A stretch of 27,574 nt of DNA. Origin: JAVBJN01 sp031546985 (lineage in GTDB: Bacteria; Bacteroidota; Bacteroidia; Chitinophagales; Chitinophagaceae). The notes beneath the pieces were generated by a model. The model saw only the letters and a list, made by a program, of their open reading frames with translations. It ran no database searches and had not been told where the DNA came from. A program made the position numbers and the translations under genes. Below are positions 1-9,019 of the stretch, piece after piece; positions within the stretch are counted from its first letter, which is position 1, and every line of letters begins with the position of its first letter. The stretch covers positions 1 to 27,574 of the forward strand of contig JAVBJN010000021.1 of the NCBI GenBank assembly GCA_031546985.1, written 5' to 3'.

Positions 1-2025
1 GGGCATTTGAATATCCATTATAATTACATCGAAATCCAGCTCCTGCACTTTTTCTACGGCAATCTTGCCATTTTGGGCAATCTCCAGCTCCAGGTTGGGA
101 ATAACATCGCGCAGCGTATCTTCTGCCAGCATGCTGTTGAATTCATTGTCTTCTACCAGCAGCACCCTTAAACCCCTCAGTTTGTCAATCAGTTCGGTAC
201 TGTACTCAGACGGAGCCGAATTGAGGCTTACACTATGCGACACGCCAAAAGGCAGCCAGAAAGAGAAGGTAGTACCCTCATTAAGCTTGCTGGTTACAGT
301 TATCTCCCCGCCCATAAGTTGCACCAGCTGCTGGCTAATGGTAAGCCCCAGCCCTGTGCCCCCGTAACGGCGCGCTACATCGGTACCGGCCTGGGTAAAA
401 CTCTCAAACACCCGCTGCACATAGTCTTCGGAAATACCGATGCCTGTATCGCGCACATCAAAAGAAACCACTACATTATCTTCGTTTACCGATACCGGGT
501 GAATAACGATGTGCACCGAACCTTTTTCGGTAAACTTCACCGCGTTGCTCACCAGGTTTAATAAAATCTGGTTGAGCCTGGTAGGATCGCCCACCAAACC
601 ATCGGGCACGCCCGATTCTATGATGTAGCGCAGCTCCACTTTCTTTTCTTCGGCTTTGAGGCGCAACATCTCGCGCACCCCATGCACGACTTCTTTAAGT
701 GAAAAATCGATTTTCTCGATCAGGATCTTGCCGGCTTCAATTTTAGACAAATCCAGAATATCGTTGATGATGACCAGCAGGTTATCGGCCGATTGCTTAA
801 TGGCATCGAGGTATTTACGCTGCTCGGTTTTAGGATCTTTTTGCAGCAACAAGCGCGTCATACCTACAATGGCATTCATAGGCGTGCGTATTTCGTGGCT
901 CATATTGGCCATGAACTGTTGCTTGAGTTTGGCCGTTTCTTCGGCTACTTCTTTTTCTTTCCGCATCATCTCTACCTGGTGTTTGTTTTGCAGGTTGGTG
1001 AAGCGGTAATAAATATTTTGCTTAAAAATTTCTTCTTTAAGGTTGCCGTAGGCTTTGAGGTGATGGTAGGCCTTGGGAATATCGCCGGTTTCTTCATAGA
1101 CCTGTGCCAGGGTTTCGTGCACACTCATTTCATCGTGCTTGCGCAGGTATTCATGTGCCAGCTCATACACTTTGTGCAGGTAGTCGAAGGTCTTTTTAAA
1201 ATTGCCTTCGTCTTTATACAGCAAGCCCATATAATACAGGCTTATGATCTGCCCTTCTACATTGCCCAGGTCATCGGCCAGCAATTTGGCGGTGGCCAGG
1301 TGTTTAAAGGCATTGTCGCGATCGCCCAGGCGGTAATACACTTTGCCCACGCCGGAATTGGCCAGCATACTGCCTACCGTTTCTGCACGGGAGAGTTCGA
1401 GGCTTTTGGAATAGTAAGTAAGTGCGTTGCGGTATTCTTCTTTCTTAAAGTAGATATTGCCCAGCACCTGGTTTACATTAATGAGGCGGGCTATATCGCT
1501 GTGTTTTTCAAAAATATCGCGGCTGCGCATGGCGTAGCTAAAAGCATTTTCATAATCGTACAGATCATAAAGAATGACGGAGATATTGCTGAGGTTTACA
1601 GCCTGTGTTACTTCATCGCCCCGGCGCTCGTTAATATCAAGCGCATCGGTATAGTTTTTTAACGCAGCACCGAGATCGCCCAATTCGCGGTAAATGTTGC
1701 CGTAGTTGTTCATAACCCTGGCACGCAGGGCTATATTGCCAATATGCGAGGCTATATCCATGGCTTTGCCCAACTCCTCAAGCCCCAGCTCATACTCGCC
1801 CTGGAGCCAGTAGCAGGCGCCTTTGTGGTTGTAACCACGACCTTCGCCCAACTGGTACTGAATGGCGCGGGAACGTTCTATAATCTCTTCACTAAGCCGG
1901 AACGACTCTTCTACATCGTATGTCCTTAACTCATGCACGATCTCGATCAGACAATCGATTTTGTCTGTCTCTTCGGTTAAGGTTTCATATTGTTCTTTTA
2001 AAGTAAGGTAACGTTCAGTTGGCAT
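1..2025 (-). CDS. TPR-containing hybrid sensor histidine kinase (3' end missing)
   Basis: The gene starts at the ATG complementary to 2023-2025 and runs off the left edge after 675 codons. Residues ~20-330 are helical tetratricopeptide-like repeats (motifs such as NNYGNIYRELGD and ANSGVGKVYYRLGD). There is no signal peptide or membrane segment, so this is a cytoplasmic sensor. A coiled linker leads to a HisKA domain with MANMSHEIRTPMN; the phosphorylated His is residue 377. The HATPase domain follows, with N box NQILLNLVSNAVKF, G1 DTGIGIS, F box FESFTQAGTD and G2 RYGGTGLGLT. A receiver domain begins near residue 616 (VLLVEDNEFN). Its phosphoacceptor Asp (in IIMDIQMP) is residue 671, four residues before the window edge. 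The architecture is known for Bacteroidota hybrid kinases that sense through TPR-mediated protein contacts; the ligand is unknown. The remaining receiver, and any HPt or DNA-binding domain, lies outside the window. Confidence 0.93.
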   Translation of the reverse strand, partial: MPTERYLTLKEQYETLTEETDKIDCLIEIVHELRTYDVEESFRLSEEIIERSRAIQYQLGEGRGYNHKGACYWLQGEYELGLEELGKAMDIASHIGNIALRARVMNNYGNIYRELGDLGAALKNYTDALDINERRGDEVTQAVNLSNISVILYDLYDYENAFSYAMRSRDIFEKHSDIARLINVNQVLGNIYFKKEEYRNALTYYSKSLELSRAETVGSMLANSGVGKVYYRLGDRDNAFKHLATAKLLADDLGNVEGQIISLYYMGLLYKDEGNFKKTFDYLHKVYELAHEYLRKHDEMSVHETLAQVYEETGDIPKAYHHLKAYGNLKEEIFKQNIYYRFTNLQNKHQVEMMRKEKEVAEETAKLKQQFMANMSHEIRTPMNAIVGMTRLLLQKDPKTEQRKYLDAIKQSADNLLVIINDILDLSKIEAGKILIEKIDFSLKEVVHGVREMLRLKAEEKKVELRYIIESGVPDGLVGDPTRLNQILLNLVSNAVKFTEKGSVHIVIHPVSVNEDNVVVSFDVRDTGIGISEDYVQRVFESFTQAGTDVARRYGGTGLGLTISQQLVQLMGGEITVTSKLNEGTTFSFWLPFGVSHSVSLNSAPSEYSTELIDKLRGLRVLLVEDNEFNSMLAEDTLRDVIPNLELEIAQNGKIAVEKVQELDFDVIIMDIQMP

Positions 2026-2050
2026 AGGCTTCGGTAATTGTACAAGTCAC

Positions 2051-2081
2051 TAAATATAAAGCTTTAGAATGCAAAAGTCAA
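2051..2081 (-). promoter_or_regulatory. possible second, start-proximal promoter of the histidine kinase
   Basis: The minus strand carries a TTG, about 20 nt, then TATATTTA (complement of 2051-2058), one mismatch from TAnnTTTG. It lies 26 bp upstream of the kinase ATG. It is weaker than the 2182-2212 candidate; both could be used. Confidence 0.3.
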
Positions 2082-2181
2082 GTATGCGTATTAACGGCGC
2101 ATATCTGCCAGGTTAAATATCAGACAATCCTGATCCGGAAAAAGGAGGGGAAAACGCTGTACTTTTTTGCAAACGGGGGCG

Positions 2182-2212
2182 CAAAGGTACAATACGATCG
2201 TTGATTTGACAA
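2182..2212 (-). promoter_or_regulatory. Bacteroidota-type promoter for the histidine kinase
   Basis: On the minus strand a TTG (complement of 2210-2212) is followed by exactly 20 nt and then TACCTTTG (complement of 2182-2189). This matches the Bacteroidota sigma-ABfr consensus of a -33 TTG and a -7 TAnnTTTG. The predicted transcript would start near 2176, giving the kinase a 5' leader of ~150 nt with no ORF that I can support. Confidence 0.55.
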
Positions 2213-2348
2213 TGGTTGATTGGTGGTTCCACGGGAAATTGTTGCACACAACGGCACAATGAGACCCGCGAAGGACCTGTCAGAGCTTGGCCCGTCACTA
2301 CGGGGTGCGGAGCTCCTGCCAGGAGCTGGACAGACAGCGGGAGATTGT

Positions 2349-2706
2349 TCATGTCGGCCCTTCGACAGGCTCAGGGACCTCCCTATGGATGGTGCCGCTG
2401 CCTGAGCCTTTAATCAAAGTAAATCCCAATGGACGAATCTGCTGGAGATGTCTTCTCGCAGCGGCACAGCGGGAATGTTCGTAAGTTGGTTTGCCTAAAT
2501 CGGGACTCTTCATGTCGGCCCTTCGACAGGCTCAGGGACCTCCCTTGGAGTGGTGTCGCTGCCTGAGCCTTTAATCAAAGCAAATCCCAATAGACGAATT
2601 TGCGGGAGATGTCTTCTCGCAGCGGCACAGCGGGAATGTTCGTAAGTTGGTTTGCCTAAATCGGATTGTTCGCGTCGGCCCTTCGACAAGCTCAGGGACC
2701 TCCCTT
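2349..2706. repeat. 160-bp tandem repeat, two full copies plus a partial third
   Basis: Unit 1 runs from about 2349 to 2509, unit 2 from about 2510 to 2669, and a third copy is cut off after about 35 bp near 2706. The period is 161 then 160 bp. Each unit opens with GTCGGCCCTTCGACA followed by GCTCAGGGACCTCCC, then holds CTGCCTGAGCCTTTAATCAA and ends with AGCGGCACAGCGGGAATGTT and TTGGTTTGCCTAAATCGG. The copies differ by a few substitutions. Within unit 1, GTGCCGCTGC (2392-2401) and GCAGCGGCAC (2458-2467) form a perfect 10-bp inverted repeat around 56 nt. No ORF runs through the units in a way that suggests protein coding. The TTCGACA...GCTCAGG core resembles the palindromic elements at 2791, 16481 and 27231. 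Confidence 0.85.
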
Positions 2707-2755
2707 TGGCAACTTCGATAAGATCAGGGGGCTAAATGATGGTTTTTACTCGCGC

Positions 2756-2790
2756 CTATTCACTATTCACTATTCACCATTCACCATTCA
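2756..2790. repeat. heptamer tandem array (CTATTCA)3(CCATTCA)2
   Basis: Five contiguous 7-bp units are present: three CTATTCA then two CCATTCA. The array resumes as CTATTCA CTATTCA at 2836-2849, so the 45-bp palindromic element at 2791-2835 sits inside it in phase with the heptamers. Confidence 0.85.
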
Positions 2791-2835
2791 GGTGCCTGAG
2801 CCCCGCATTGGCGGGACAGGCACTGTCGAAGGCCA
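2791..2835. repeat. palindromic intergenic element, copy A
   Basis: The 45-bp element contains nested arms. GCCTG (2794-2798) pairs with CAGGC (2817-2821), and CCCGC (2802-2806) pairs with GCGGG (2811-2815) around the loop ATTG. It ends in CTGTCGAAGG. Inverted copies of the same sequence lie at 16481-16526 and 27231-27273. Two heptamer CTATTCA units follow directly at 2836-2849. It has the features of a REP/MITE-like element. Confidence 0.75.
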
Positions 2836-2933
2836 CTATTCACTATTCACCTCCGCACCTGACAGGTTTAATGCAAAATGCCCCCGGGGAGAACCAGGAG
2901 CATTTGCACTGTAAACAATAAACCTTGACGGAT

Positions 2934-5534
2934 TTATGCATTCCGCACCGCTACTACACCATCGAATACATCGATGAGTACGGGTTTGGATTTATCTATA
3001 TCGCCTGCAATGATTTTTTTACTGAGCAGGTTAATGATGTCTTTCTGAATAAGCCTTTTCAACGGACGGGCGCCAAACTGCGGATCGTACCCGTTCTCGG
3101 CCAGGTAATCGAGCGCATAGTCTGAAAACTCGAGGCTGATGCCCTGGCTCGCCAGCATATCTTTGAGGTGATTGAGCTGGATGGCGATGATGCCTTTGAT
3201 GTCCTTTTTGAGCAGCGGGTGGAACATGATCACCTCATCTACCCGGTTCAGGAACTCGGGACGGATCGTTTGTTTCAGCAATTCCATGACTTGCTCACGG
3301 GTTGCATCCATCACCTGATCGAGGTTTTTCTCGTTCACCTCTTCAAAGTTTTCCTGGATAATATGGCTACCCATATTACTTGTCATGATAATGATGGTAT
3401 TTTTAAAATTCACCACCCGGCCTTTGTTATCGGTAAGGCGGCCATCATCCAACACCTGCAACAAAATGTTCCAAACATCGGGGTGCGCTTTCTCAATTTC
3501 ATCGAGTAGTACTACACTGTATGGTTTGCGACGTACAGCTTCGGTAAGTTGCCCACCTTCATCATAACCCACATAACCCGGAGGCGCGCCCACCAGGCGG
3601 CTTACACTGTGTTTTTCCTGGTACTCACTCATATCTATACGGGTAAGCATGCTCTCATCATCGAAGAGGAACTCTGCCAGCGCTTTGGCCAGCTCGGTTT
3701 TACCTACCCCGGTTGTGCCCAGGAAAATGAAGGAACCAATTGGTTTTTTGGCATCCTGCAACCCGGCACGGCTGCGGCGAATAGCATCGGCTACAGCGGT
3801 GATGGCTTCATCCTGGCCAATTACTCTTTTATGCAGTTCATCTTCGAGGTTCAGTAATTTTTCCCGTTCACTCTGCATCATGCGGGTAACGGGAATGCCG
3901 GTGGCTTTGGCTACATTCTCTGCAATATCCTCTGCGTCTACTTCTTCTTTAAGCATACGCTTGTGGTTCAGCGACAGGGATTCCAGCTCTACAGTATATT
4001 CTGTAACCAGATCTTCCTGCTCTTTTACCTTACCATAGCGTATCTCAGCTACCCTGCCATAATCGCCCTCACGCTCGGCTTTTTCGGCTTCCTGCTTCAG
4101 GGTTTCGATGCTGGCTTTGGCTTGCTGTATTTTATCTACTACTTCTTTTTCCTGTTTCCAACGGGCACGGAAGCTGTTGCGCTGCTCGCTCAGTTCGGCT
4201 ATCGCTTTGTTGAGATCGGCCAGTTTGGTTTCGTCGTTTTCGCGTTTAATGGCTTCGCGCTCAATTTCCAGTTGACGCAGGCGGCGATCCAGATCGTCCA
4301 GCTCCTCCGGCATGGAATTCATTTCCAGCTTCAGTTTGGCTGCACTTTCATCGATCAGGTCAATGGCTTTATCGGGCAGGAAACGATCGGTAATGTAACG
4401 GCTCGATAATTCTACCGCTGCAATAATGGCTTCGTCTTTGATGCGTACCTGGTGGTGCGATTCGTAACGATCCTTTAACCCACGCAGAATGCTGATGGCA
4501 TCTTCTTCGCTAGGCTCATTAACCATTACCTTCTGGAAACGGCGCTCGAGCGCTTTATCTTTTTCAAAATACTTCTGGTATTCGTTCAGCGTAGTTGCAC
4601 CAATAGCACGGAGTTCGCCACGGGCCAATGCCGGTTTAAGAATGTTGGCAGCATCCATAGCGCCATCGCCACCGCCTGCGCCCACGAGCGTGTGAATCTC
4701 ATCAATAAAGAGAATGATCTCGCCTTCGCTGGTGCTTACTTCTTTTACCACTCCTTTCAAACGCTCTTCAAACTCACCTTTGTACTTGGCACCAGCAATC
4801 AGCTGGCCCATATCGAGGGCGTAGATGATTTTGCTTTTCAGGTTTTCGGGCACATCGCCATTGATAATACGGTGCGCGAGTCCTTCTACGATGGCGGTTT
4901 TACCCACACCAGGCTCACCCACCAGGATGGGATTGTTTTTGGAACGGCGGCTGAGGATGTGCAGCGTTCTGCGTATTTCTTCATCACGACCAATAACCGG
5001 ATCGAGCTTATTGGCCTGGGCCATCTCATTCAGGTTCTTGGCATATTTCTGTAAGCTGTTGTAGTTCGTTTCAGAGGATTGGCTCTTAACGGTATCGCCT
5101 TTGCGGATTTCGCGGATAGCGCTTTTAAGACCGCCTTCGGTAAGCCCGGCGTCTTTCAACAGTTTAGAGGTTTCGTCATTGCTGTTGAGCACCGCCAATA
5201 AAAGGTGCTCCAGGCTCACAAATTCGTCGCCAAAATCTTTAAGGGTACCGCTGGCCCGCAGCAATACATTGTTGAGATCGCGGCTAACGGATTGTGCGGG
5301 ATCGCCACCCGACATTTTGGGCAGGCGGGCGATGCTCTCGTCCAGTTTAGTGGTAAGGAAAGCTACGTTTACATTATTCTTTTTCAGCAAAAAGGAAACG
5401 GGACTGTCTTCCATTTCCAGCAATGCTTTAAGCAGGTGATTGGTTTCAATATTGGGGTTGTTCGCATTAAACGCAAGCTGCTGTGCTGCCTGCAAAGCCT
5501 CCTGCGATTTAATGGTGAAGTTGTTCATATTCAT
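2934..5534 (-). CDS. clpB: ATP-dependent chaperone ClpB (Hsp100 disaggregase)
   Basis: This 866-residue protein has normal length for ClpB, a hexameric AAA+ disaggregase that threads aggregated proteins and works with DnaK/DnaJ/GrpE in the cytoplasm. Residues 1-145 are the Clp N domain. NBD1 has Walker A GEPGVGKT (~206-213), Walker B ILFIDEIH (~274-281) and pore loop AKYKGEFEERL. Residues ~405-530 form the coiled-coil M domain that marks ClpB rather than ClpA/ClpC. NBD2 has Walker A GTTGVGKT (~606-613), Walker B VVLLDEIEKAHPD and pore loop GYVGYDEGG. I see no ClpP-binding IGF/IGL-type loop, as expected for ClpB. The first ATG (5534) is used; an in-frame ATG two codons later is possible. It is monocistronic by spacing, with an inverted repeat 15 bp upstream of the start that may serve heat-shock control. 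Confidence 0.97.
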   Translation of the reverse strand: MNMNNFTIKSQEALQAAQQLAFNANNPNIETNHLLKALLEMEDSPVSFLLKKNNVNVAFLTTKLDESIARLPKMSGGDPAQSVSRDLNNVLLRASGTLKDFGDEFVSLEHLLLAVLNSNDETSKLLKDAGLTEGGLKSAIREIRKGDTVKSQSSETNYNSLQKYAKNLNEMAQANKLDPVIGRDEEIRRTLHILSRRSKNNPILVGEPGVGKTAIVEGLAHRIINGDVPENLKSKIIYALDMGQLIAGAKYKGEFEERLKGVVKEVSTSEGEIILFIDEIHTLVGAGGGDGAMDAANILKPALARGELRAIGATTLNEYQKYFEKDKALERRFQKVMVNEPSEEDAISILRGLKDRYESHHQVRIKDEAIIAAVELSSRYITDRFLPDKAIDLIDESAAKLKLEMNSMPEELDDLDRRLRQLEIEREAIKRENDETKLADLNKAIAELSEQRNSFRARWKQEKEVVDKIQQAKASIETLKQEAEKAEREGDYGRVAEIRYGKVKEQEDLVTEYTVELESLSLNHKRMLKEEVDAEDIAENVAKATGIPVTRMMQSEREKLLNLEDELHKRVIGQDEAITAVADAIRRSRAGLQDAKKPIGSFIFLGTTGVGKTELAKALAEFLFDDESMLTRIDMSEYQEKHSVSRLVGAPPGYVGYDEGGQLTEAVRRKPYSVVLLDEIEKAHPDVWNILLQVLDDGRLTDNKGRVVNFKNTIIIMTSNMGSHIIQENFEEVNEKNLDQVMDATREQVMELLKQTIRPEFLNRVDEVIMFHPLLKKDIKGIIAIQLNHLKDMLASQGISLEFSDYALDYLAENGYDPQFGARPLKRLIQKDIINLLSKKIIAGDIDKSKPVLIDVFDGVVAVRNA

Positions 5535-5549
5535 AGTTAGTGTATTTAG

Positions 5550-5580
5550 GGTTTAGAACAGCAACAGCAAATTCTAAACC
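5550..5580 (-). promoter_or_regulatory. perfect inverted repeat upstream of clpB (candidate operator or leader hairpin)
   Basis: GGTTTAGAA (5550-5558) and TTCTAAACC (5572-5580) are perfect 9-bp inverted arms around a 13-nt CAGCAACAG-type spacer. The repeat ends 15 bp before the clpB ATG. It is neither CIRCE (TTAGCACTC-N9-GAGTGCTAA) nor HAIR. It could be a repressor operator or a hairpin at the ribosome entry site. On the minus strand the spacer reads TTTGCTGTTGCTG, and TAGAATTTG overlaps it, one base longer than a TAnnTTTG box. Confidence 0.5.
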
Positions 5581-5670
5581 AGATCACACTTTATGAATAT
5601 TTGTCACACAACAGCCGTTCCATCTGCAATAATGTCTTGAAAATCAATCTCCGACTGACGAAATGTACGT

Positions 5671-7581
5671 TTAAGAGCCTGATTTCTTAACCAGCACCGC
5701 TTTGGTTTTGTCGGCTTTGGATATGGCCAGTATAAAATCGGACCATTCTTTATAGACCGGTGCTTTAAACTGTCCCTGGTAGCGGGTATAATTCCGCACC
5801 ATAAGCAGGTGATTGTCGTTTTTTATGAAACCCAGGCTGTATTGTCCCACCGGGGCGGTGTGTTTAATATCGGTGGGCAGGTATTCGAGTGTATAACCAT
5901 CGGGAATAACCAAATCCAGCGTATCGCTCATCGTATAAGTGCGCGTAAAATTGAGATCGAGCAGCGGCTTGTCTGTTTCCGGCAAAAGGCCAGGATAGGA
6001 AGAAAGCCCGGTAGCGCTTACCATAATCCGCTTTGCAGTAACCTGTGCCAGTGTAGATGGGTTAATGGCAGCTTCAATCGCTACCGAAGGTATTTTATCT
6101 GAACCATTTGTAAAAGACAGCTTATTGCCACGCAAAGATTCGTGTAACGGGTTCCAAAGGGCCACCAGATCGTTCTGGTTGGTTTTCATATTCATGCCCA
6201 ACCACGGCTCTGCAAAAAAACCTTTAAGCTGGCTGCGGCAAACGGCCTCATTGGGCACGCCACTGGTAAGATCGAGCAGGCAGTAAGAAGCAGCTGTGTT
6301 ATTGGCCGCTTGGTGGGCAGGCGTTCGCCGAAGAGCGCCACCGGCTTCACTTACCCAAAGCACATTCCTGTTTTGTGTAAACAGCGATACATACCCAACC
6401 GGATCGAGCGGCGAGGTACACTCCAGGTATAAAGTATCTTTGAAGCGCGGTATGCCTAATAAAACATGGTTAAAACTGGAATTGGAAAAATCTGCCATGG
6501 TCTCGAGGTTGCCATCTTCGCCGGCATAAGCCAAAACATAATATGAGGGAATGCCAATAGATCCCAGCATGGCTTTCATATAATTGGTAAGCGCTTTACA
6601 ATCGCCAAAATTCTTTTCGGCCACATATGCCGCGTCGTGCGTCTGGAAGCCGCCAATACCCAGCATTACATTTACATACCGGTTATTGCGTTGCAGGTTT
6701 TGATACAAACGGGTAATCATCTCCAGGGTATCTTTACAACCAGCGGCAATCTGTTTTACTTCCGCTGCTTTAGGAGCAGGCAGTACATCACGGCCTTTAT
6801 TGAGCAGGGCATAAAAAGTGCCATACGCTTTCCAGGAAGTCATGTCTCCTGTAACGCCTCCCATTTCGAATTGCCCGGGAGAAAGTATCAGATGAGGAGC
6901 GCGGTCGGAAACAGCCAGCGCACCCGATTGCTTGTACATAGGTTTTAGCCCCGTTATAAGCCAGGCATATGTCTTGCGGCCTGCATCTTCTTTAACAGTG
7001 GGCGCTGCAACCTGCCATAAATACGAAGTAAAAGGCCAGTCAACAGGGCAATCCAGTGTATACGAAGCCTGTTCGAGACTTACACCCGATTTGGAAAGCG
7101 TAGCAAAATCGGGCAGGTAAAAAGCAGAATGTATCTTTTGCGTAACGGTGTATGCTACGGTATAAGGAAAAGTAACCGGGTTAAAGTAGTGCCTTTTTTC
7201 AACCATTTCGGAATAGGCATAACTTTCGGGACTTGAGGGTACCGATACCCATTCATCTTTGGTGGTTTTTCTTATCACGGCTCCTGTACTATCATACAAC
7301 ACACCCTGGTAATCGAGCAATTGTATAATCTTATCACTCTCTACACTCATTCCTCCTGCGGCAACGCCTTCCTTATCCAGTATTGTAACAACCATATAAT
7401 TGGTTAGCAACAACTGATCCGGCCCCACCACCTTTACCGTCACATCTTTGCTGCGGATTACCGCGTGCGCATCTTTCTTAAGACTATCTGCAATGGCAGT
7501 ACAATTCCATTGCTTATCTTTTTTGGCCTGCGCAGCAAAAGCCACAATCATGGCCGCAGCTGCTAATAGCAATTTTTTCAT
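5671..7581 (-). CDS. DUF3857 / transglutaminase-like exported protein (catalytic Cys retained)
   Basis: This is a 636-residue protein with a clear signal peptide (MKKLLLAAAAMIVAFAAQA, cleavage likely after residue 19). Residues ~40-260 match the beta-rich DUF3857 layout (YMVVTILDKEGVAAGG, VEKRHYFNPVTFPYTVAYTV). The central part is the papain-like transglutaminase core, with NFGDCKAL (Cys ~328), FNHVLLGIP (His ~372) and LYLECTSP (Glu ~387 at the usual Asp position). A beta-rich C-terminal domain follows. The Cys and His are intact, so it could be an active transglutaminase or peptidase, presumably in the periplasm or at the cell surface; the substrate is unknown. Its ATG overlaps the TGA of the preceding gene (ATGA at 7578-7581), which indicates translational coupling. 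It is the last of three tandem paralogues. Confidence 0.85.
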   Translation of the reverse strand: MKKLLLAAAAMIVAFAAQAKKDKQWNCTAIADSLKKDAHAVIRSKDVTVKVVGPDQLLLTNYMVVTILDKEGVAAGGMSVESDKIIQLLDYQGVLYDSTGAVIRKTTKDEWVSVPSSPESYAYSEMVEKRHYFNPVTFPYTVAYTVTQKIHSAFYLPDFATLSKSGVSLEQASYTLDCPVDWPFTSYLWQVAAPTVKEDAGRKTYAWLITGLKPMYKQSGALAVSDRAPHLILSPGQFEMGGVTGDMTSWKAYGTFYALLNKGRDVLPAPKAAEVKQIAAGCKDTLEMITRLYQNLQRNNRYVNVMLGIGGFQTHDAAYVAEKNFGDCKALTNYMKAMLGSIGIPSYYVLAYAGEDGNLETMADFSNSSFNHVLLGIPRFKDTLYLECTSPLDPVGYVSLFTQNRNVLWVSEAGGALRRTPAHQAANNTAASYCLLDLTSGVPNEAVCRSQLKGFFAEPWLGMNMKTNQNDLVALWNPLHESLRGNKLSFTNGSDKIPSVAIEAAINPSTLAQVTAKRIMVSATGLSSYPGLLPETDKPLLDLNFTRTYTMSDTLDLVIPDGYTLEYLPTDIKHTAPVGQYSLGFIKNDNHLLMVRNYTRYQGQFKAPVYKEWSDFILAISKADKTKAVLVKKSGS

Positions 7582-8975
7582 GAACTCTTTTTCTTAAGAA
7601 CAATAGGATTAGAATATGTTTTTGCCATCTGATCAAAAAATGTTTTCACTTCCGGATACTTATCTGCCAGGTAGTAACAATCTTTCAGTTTAAATGATGT
7701 TCTCACCTGTATAGTAGTCCCCTGCTGTAAAACCTTCACCGAAAAAGAACCACCGTCTCCAGGCAATGAAAACTCCGCGTTTTCGGGTAGCTCCTCTACC
7801 TCACAATTGCCAGGCAACTCCAGGCTCATCACAAAGACTATATCTTTGGCAGCATCAAACTCTATAGCATTGGTACGGGTAGGCGCAGTAAACGGATTCT
7901 GATACAAGCGTATCAATCCAAAAACATCAAGGTAAACCATATCCTGCTTTACTTCCGGTTTGATGTTAAACTTCCCTTCCAATTGTAAAGGCACTTCGTA
8001 ATCATTTTCATTCACAAACCGCAGGCTATCCAGCTGATAATTTCCATCCTTGTCCCAATCTTCTTTTTTAAATGCCTTATTTAATATTTTCGACATACTG
8101 TCTTTACCCAGCCTGTTACGGATTGCAACAGAGAGCGTACTTCCAAATTGCCATTTCAAATCTCCGCTAACCGCTTGCGTTTCATCCATTACCAGTTCCG
8201 AATAAAGCACACTGCGCTCTTCTCTGTATTCGGGGTAAAAGGCAAGCGTTTCTAAAGAGTCGTTTATGACACGGGCCTTTCCATAATACAAATCAGGATG
8301 CAACCAACCAAAAGCTGCTTTCTTTTGACTGGCATCCAGAAAATACACTTCTTCTCCAACCTTGCACCGCACAATTAAATAATTCATAGCAGCCTCGATT
8401 GGATATTCTAACACAAATGGTGTCTCCCCGCGGTAACTCATGATTACAGGTTCGGCCTGCATACCGGCAGACACTAATAGCTGCGCCATCAACAAATTAA
8501 TGCCAGCCACATTAGCCTTTGTTTTTTCCATCAACATTTCCAAAGGCAGATTAGGCACGTAACTGCCGGCTCCTAATGAGGTGTACCGGTCACGTACATA
8601 CTTGTAAATAACATAAGCCCGTTCAAAACTATCCGTAACACCATCGACCAATGTCTTTACCTTAACATTAGCCCAGTTATTTTTTTCTTTCGGAACCACT
8701 GGCAACACCTTTAACCAGGCCATATCGGCACGAACTTTAGTCCAATTCGAAGGGTGTTCTATGAAATAGGTAATCTTCGATAAATTCTTCTCTGTTACAT
8801 TGCTGTAGATCTCAGGCTGGTAACCGGGTATATCTTTCATCACAACGGTTTCTGACCATCCCTTACCGCTTCCGTTTTTTCTTGCGTATAATGGTTTTAC
8901 ACCGTCTAAAACAGAAATTACCGAAGCATAACCCCTTGTCATAATCGTGTACTTGCTCCATAAAACCGGAGACAT
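7578..8975 (-). CDS. C-terminal fragment of the split DUF3857 protein
   Basis: The in-frame ATG at 8975 (MSPVLWSKYTIMTRGYASV) is an internal Met of the original protein, aligned with YPVLWSKYTMVMPNVFEF in the neighbour, so it is unlikely to be a native start. The open frame itself continues upstream to the frameshift near 9060. It contains the rest of the DUF3857 domain, a transglutaminase-like core without catalytic Cys or His, and the C-terminal beta domain ending in SNPIVLKKKSS. A product starting here would have no signal peptide. Confidence 0.6.
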   Translation of the reverse strand: MSPVLWSKYTIMTRGYASVISVLDGVKPLYARKNGSGKGWSETVVMKDIPGYQPEIYSNVTEKNLSKITYFIEHPSNWTKVRADMAWLKVLPVVPKEKNNWANVKVKTLVDGVTDSFERAYVIYKYVRDRYTSLGAGSYVPNLPLEMLMEKTKANVAGINLLMAQLLVSAGMQAEPVIMSYRGETPFVLEYPIEAAMNYLIVRCKVGEEVYFLDASQKKAAFGWLHPDLYYGKARVINDSLETLAFYPEYREERSVLYSELVMDETQAVSGDLKWQFGSTLSVAIRNRLGKDSMSKILNKAFKKEDWDKDGNYQLDSLRFVNENDYEVPLQLEGKFNIKPEVKQDMVYLDVFGLIRLYQNPFTAPTRTNAIEFDAAKDIVFVMSLELPGNCEVEELPENAEFSLPGDGGSFSVKVLQQGTTIQVRTSFKLKDCYYLADKYPEVKTFFDQMAKTYSNPIVLKKKSS

Positions 8976-9019
8976 TTGCTGGAAATACCAAACCTCCTCA
9001 CTATAGCGACTATCAGTAG

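Noticed and set aside
2113..2352. 79-codon minus-strand frame upstream of the histidine kinase
   Set aside because: It spans the repeat border and the predicted promoter at 2182-2212, and has no recognisable features.
2870..2930. Terminator for clpB formed by GCAAAATGC and GCATTTGC
   Set aside because: The stem has a bulge and an 18-nt loop, and no T tract follows on the minus strand.
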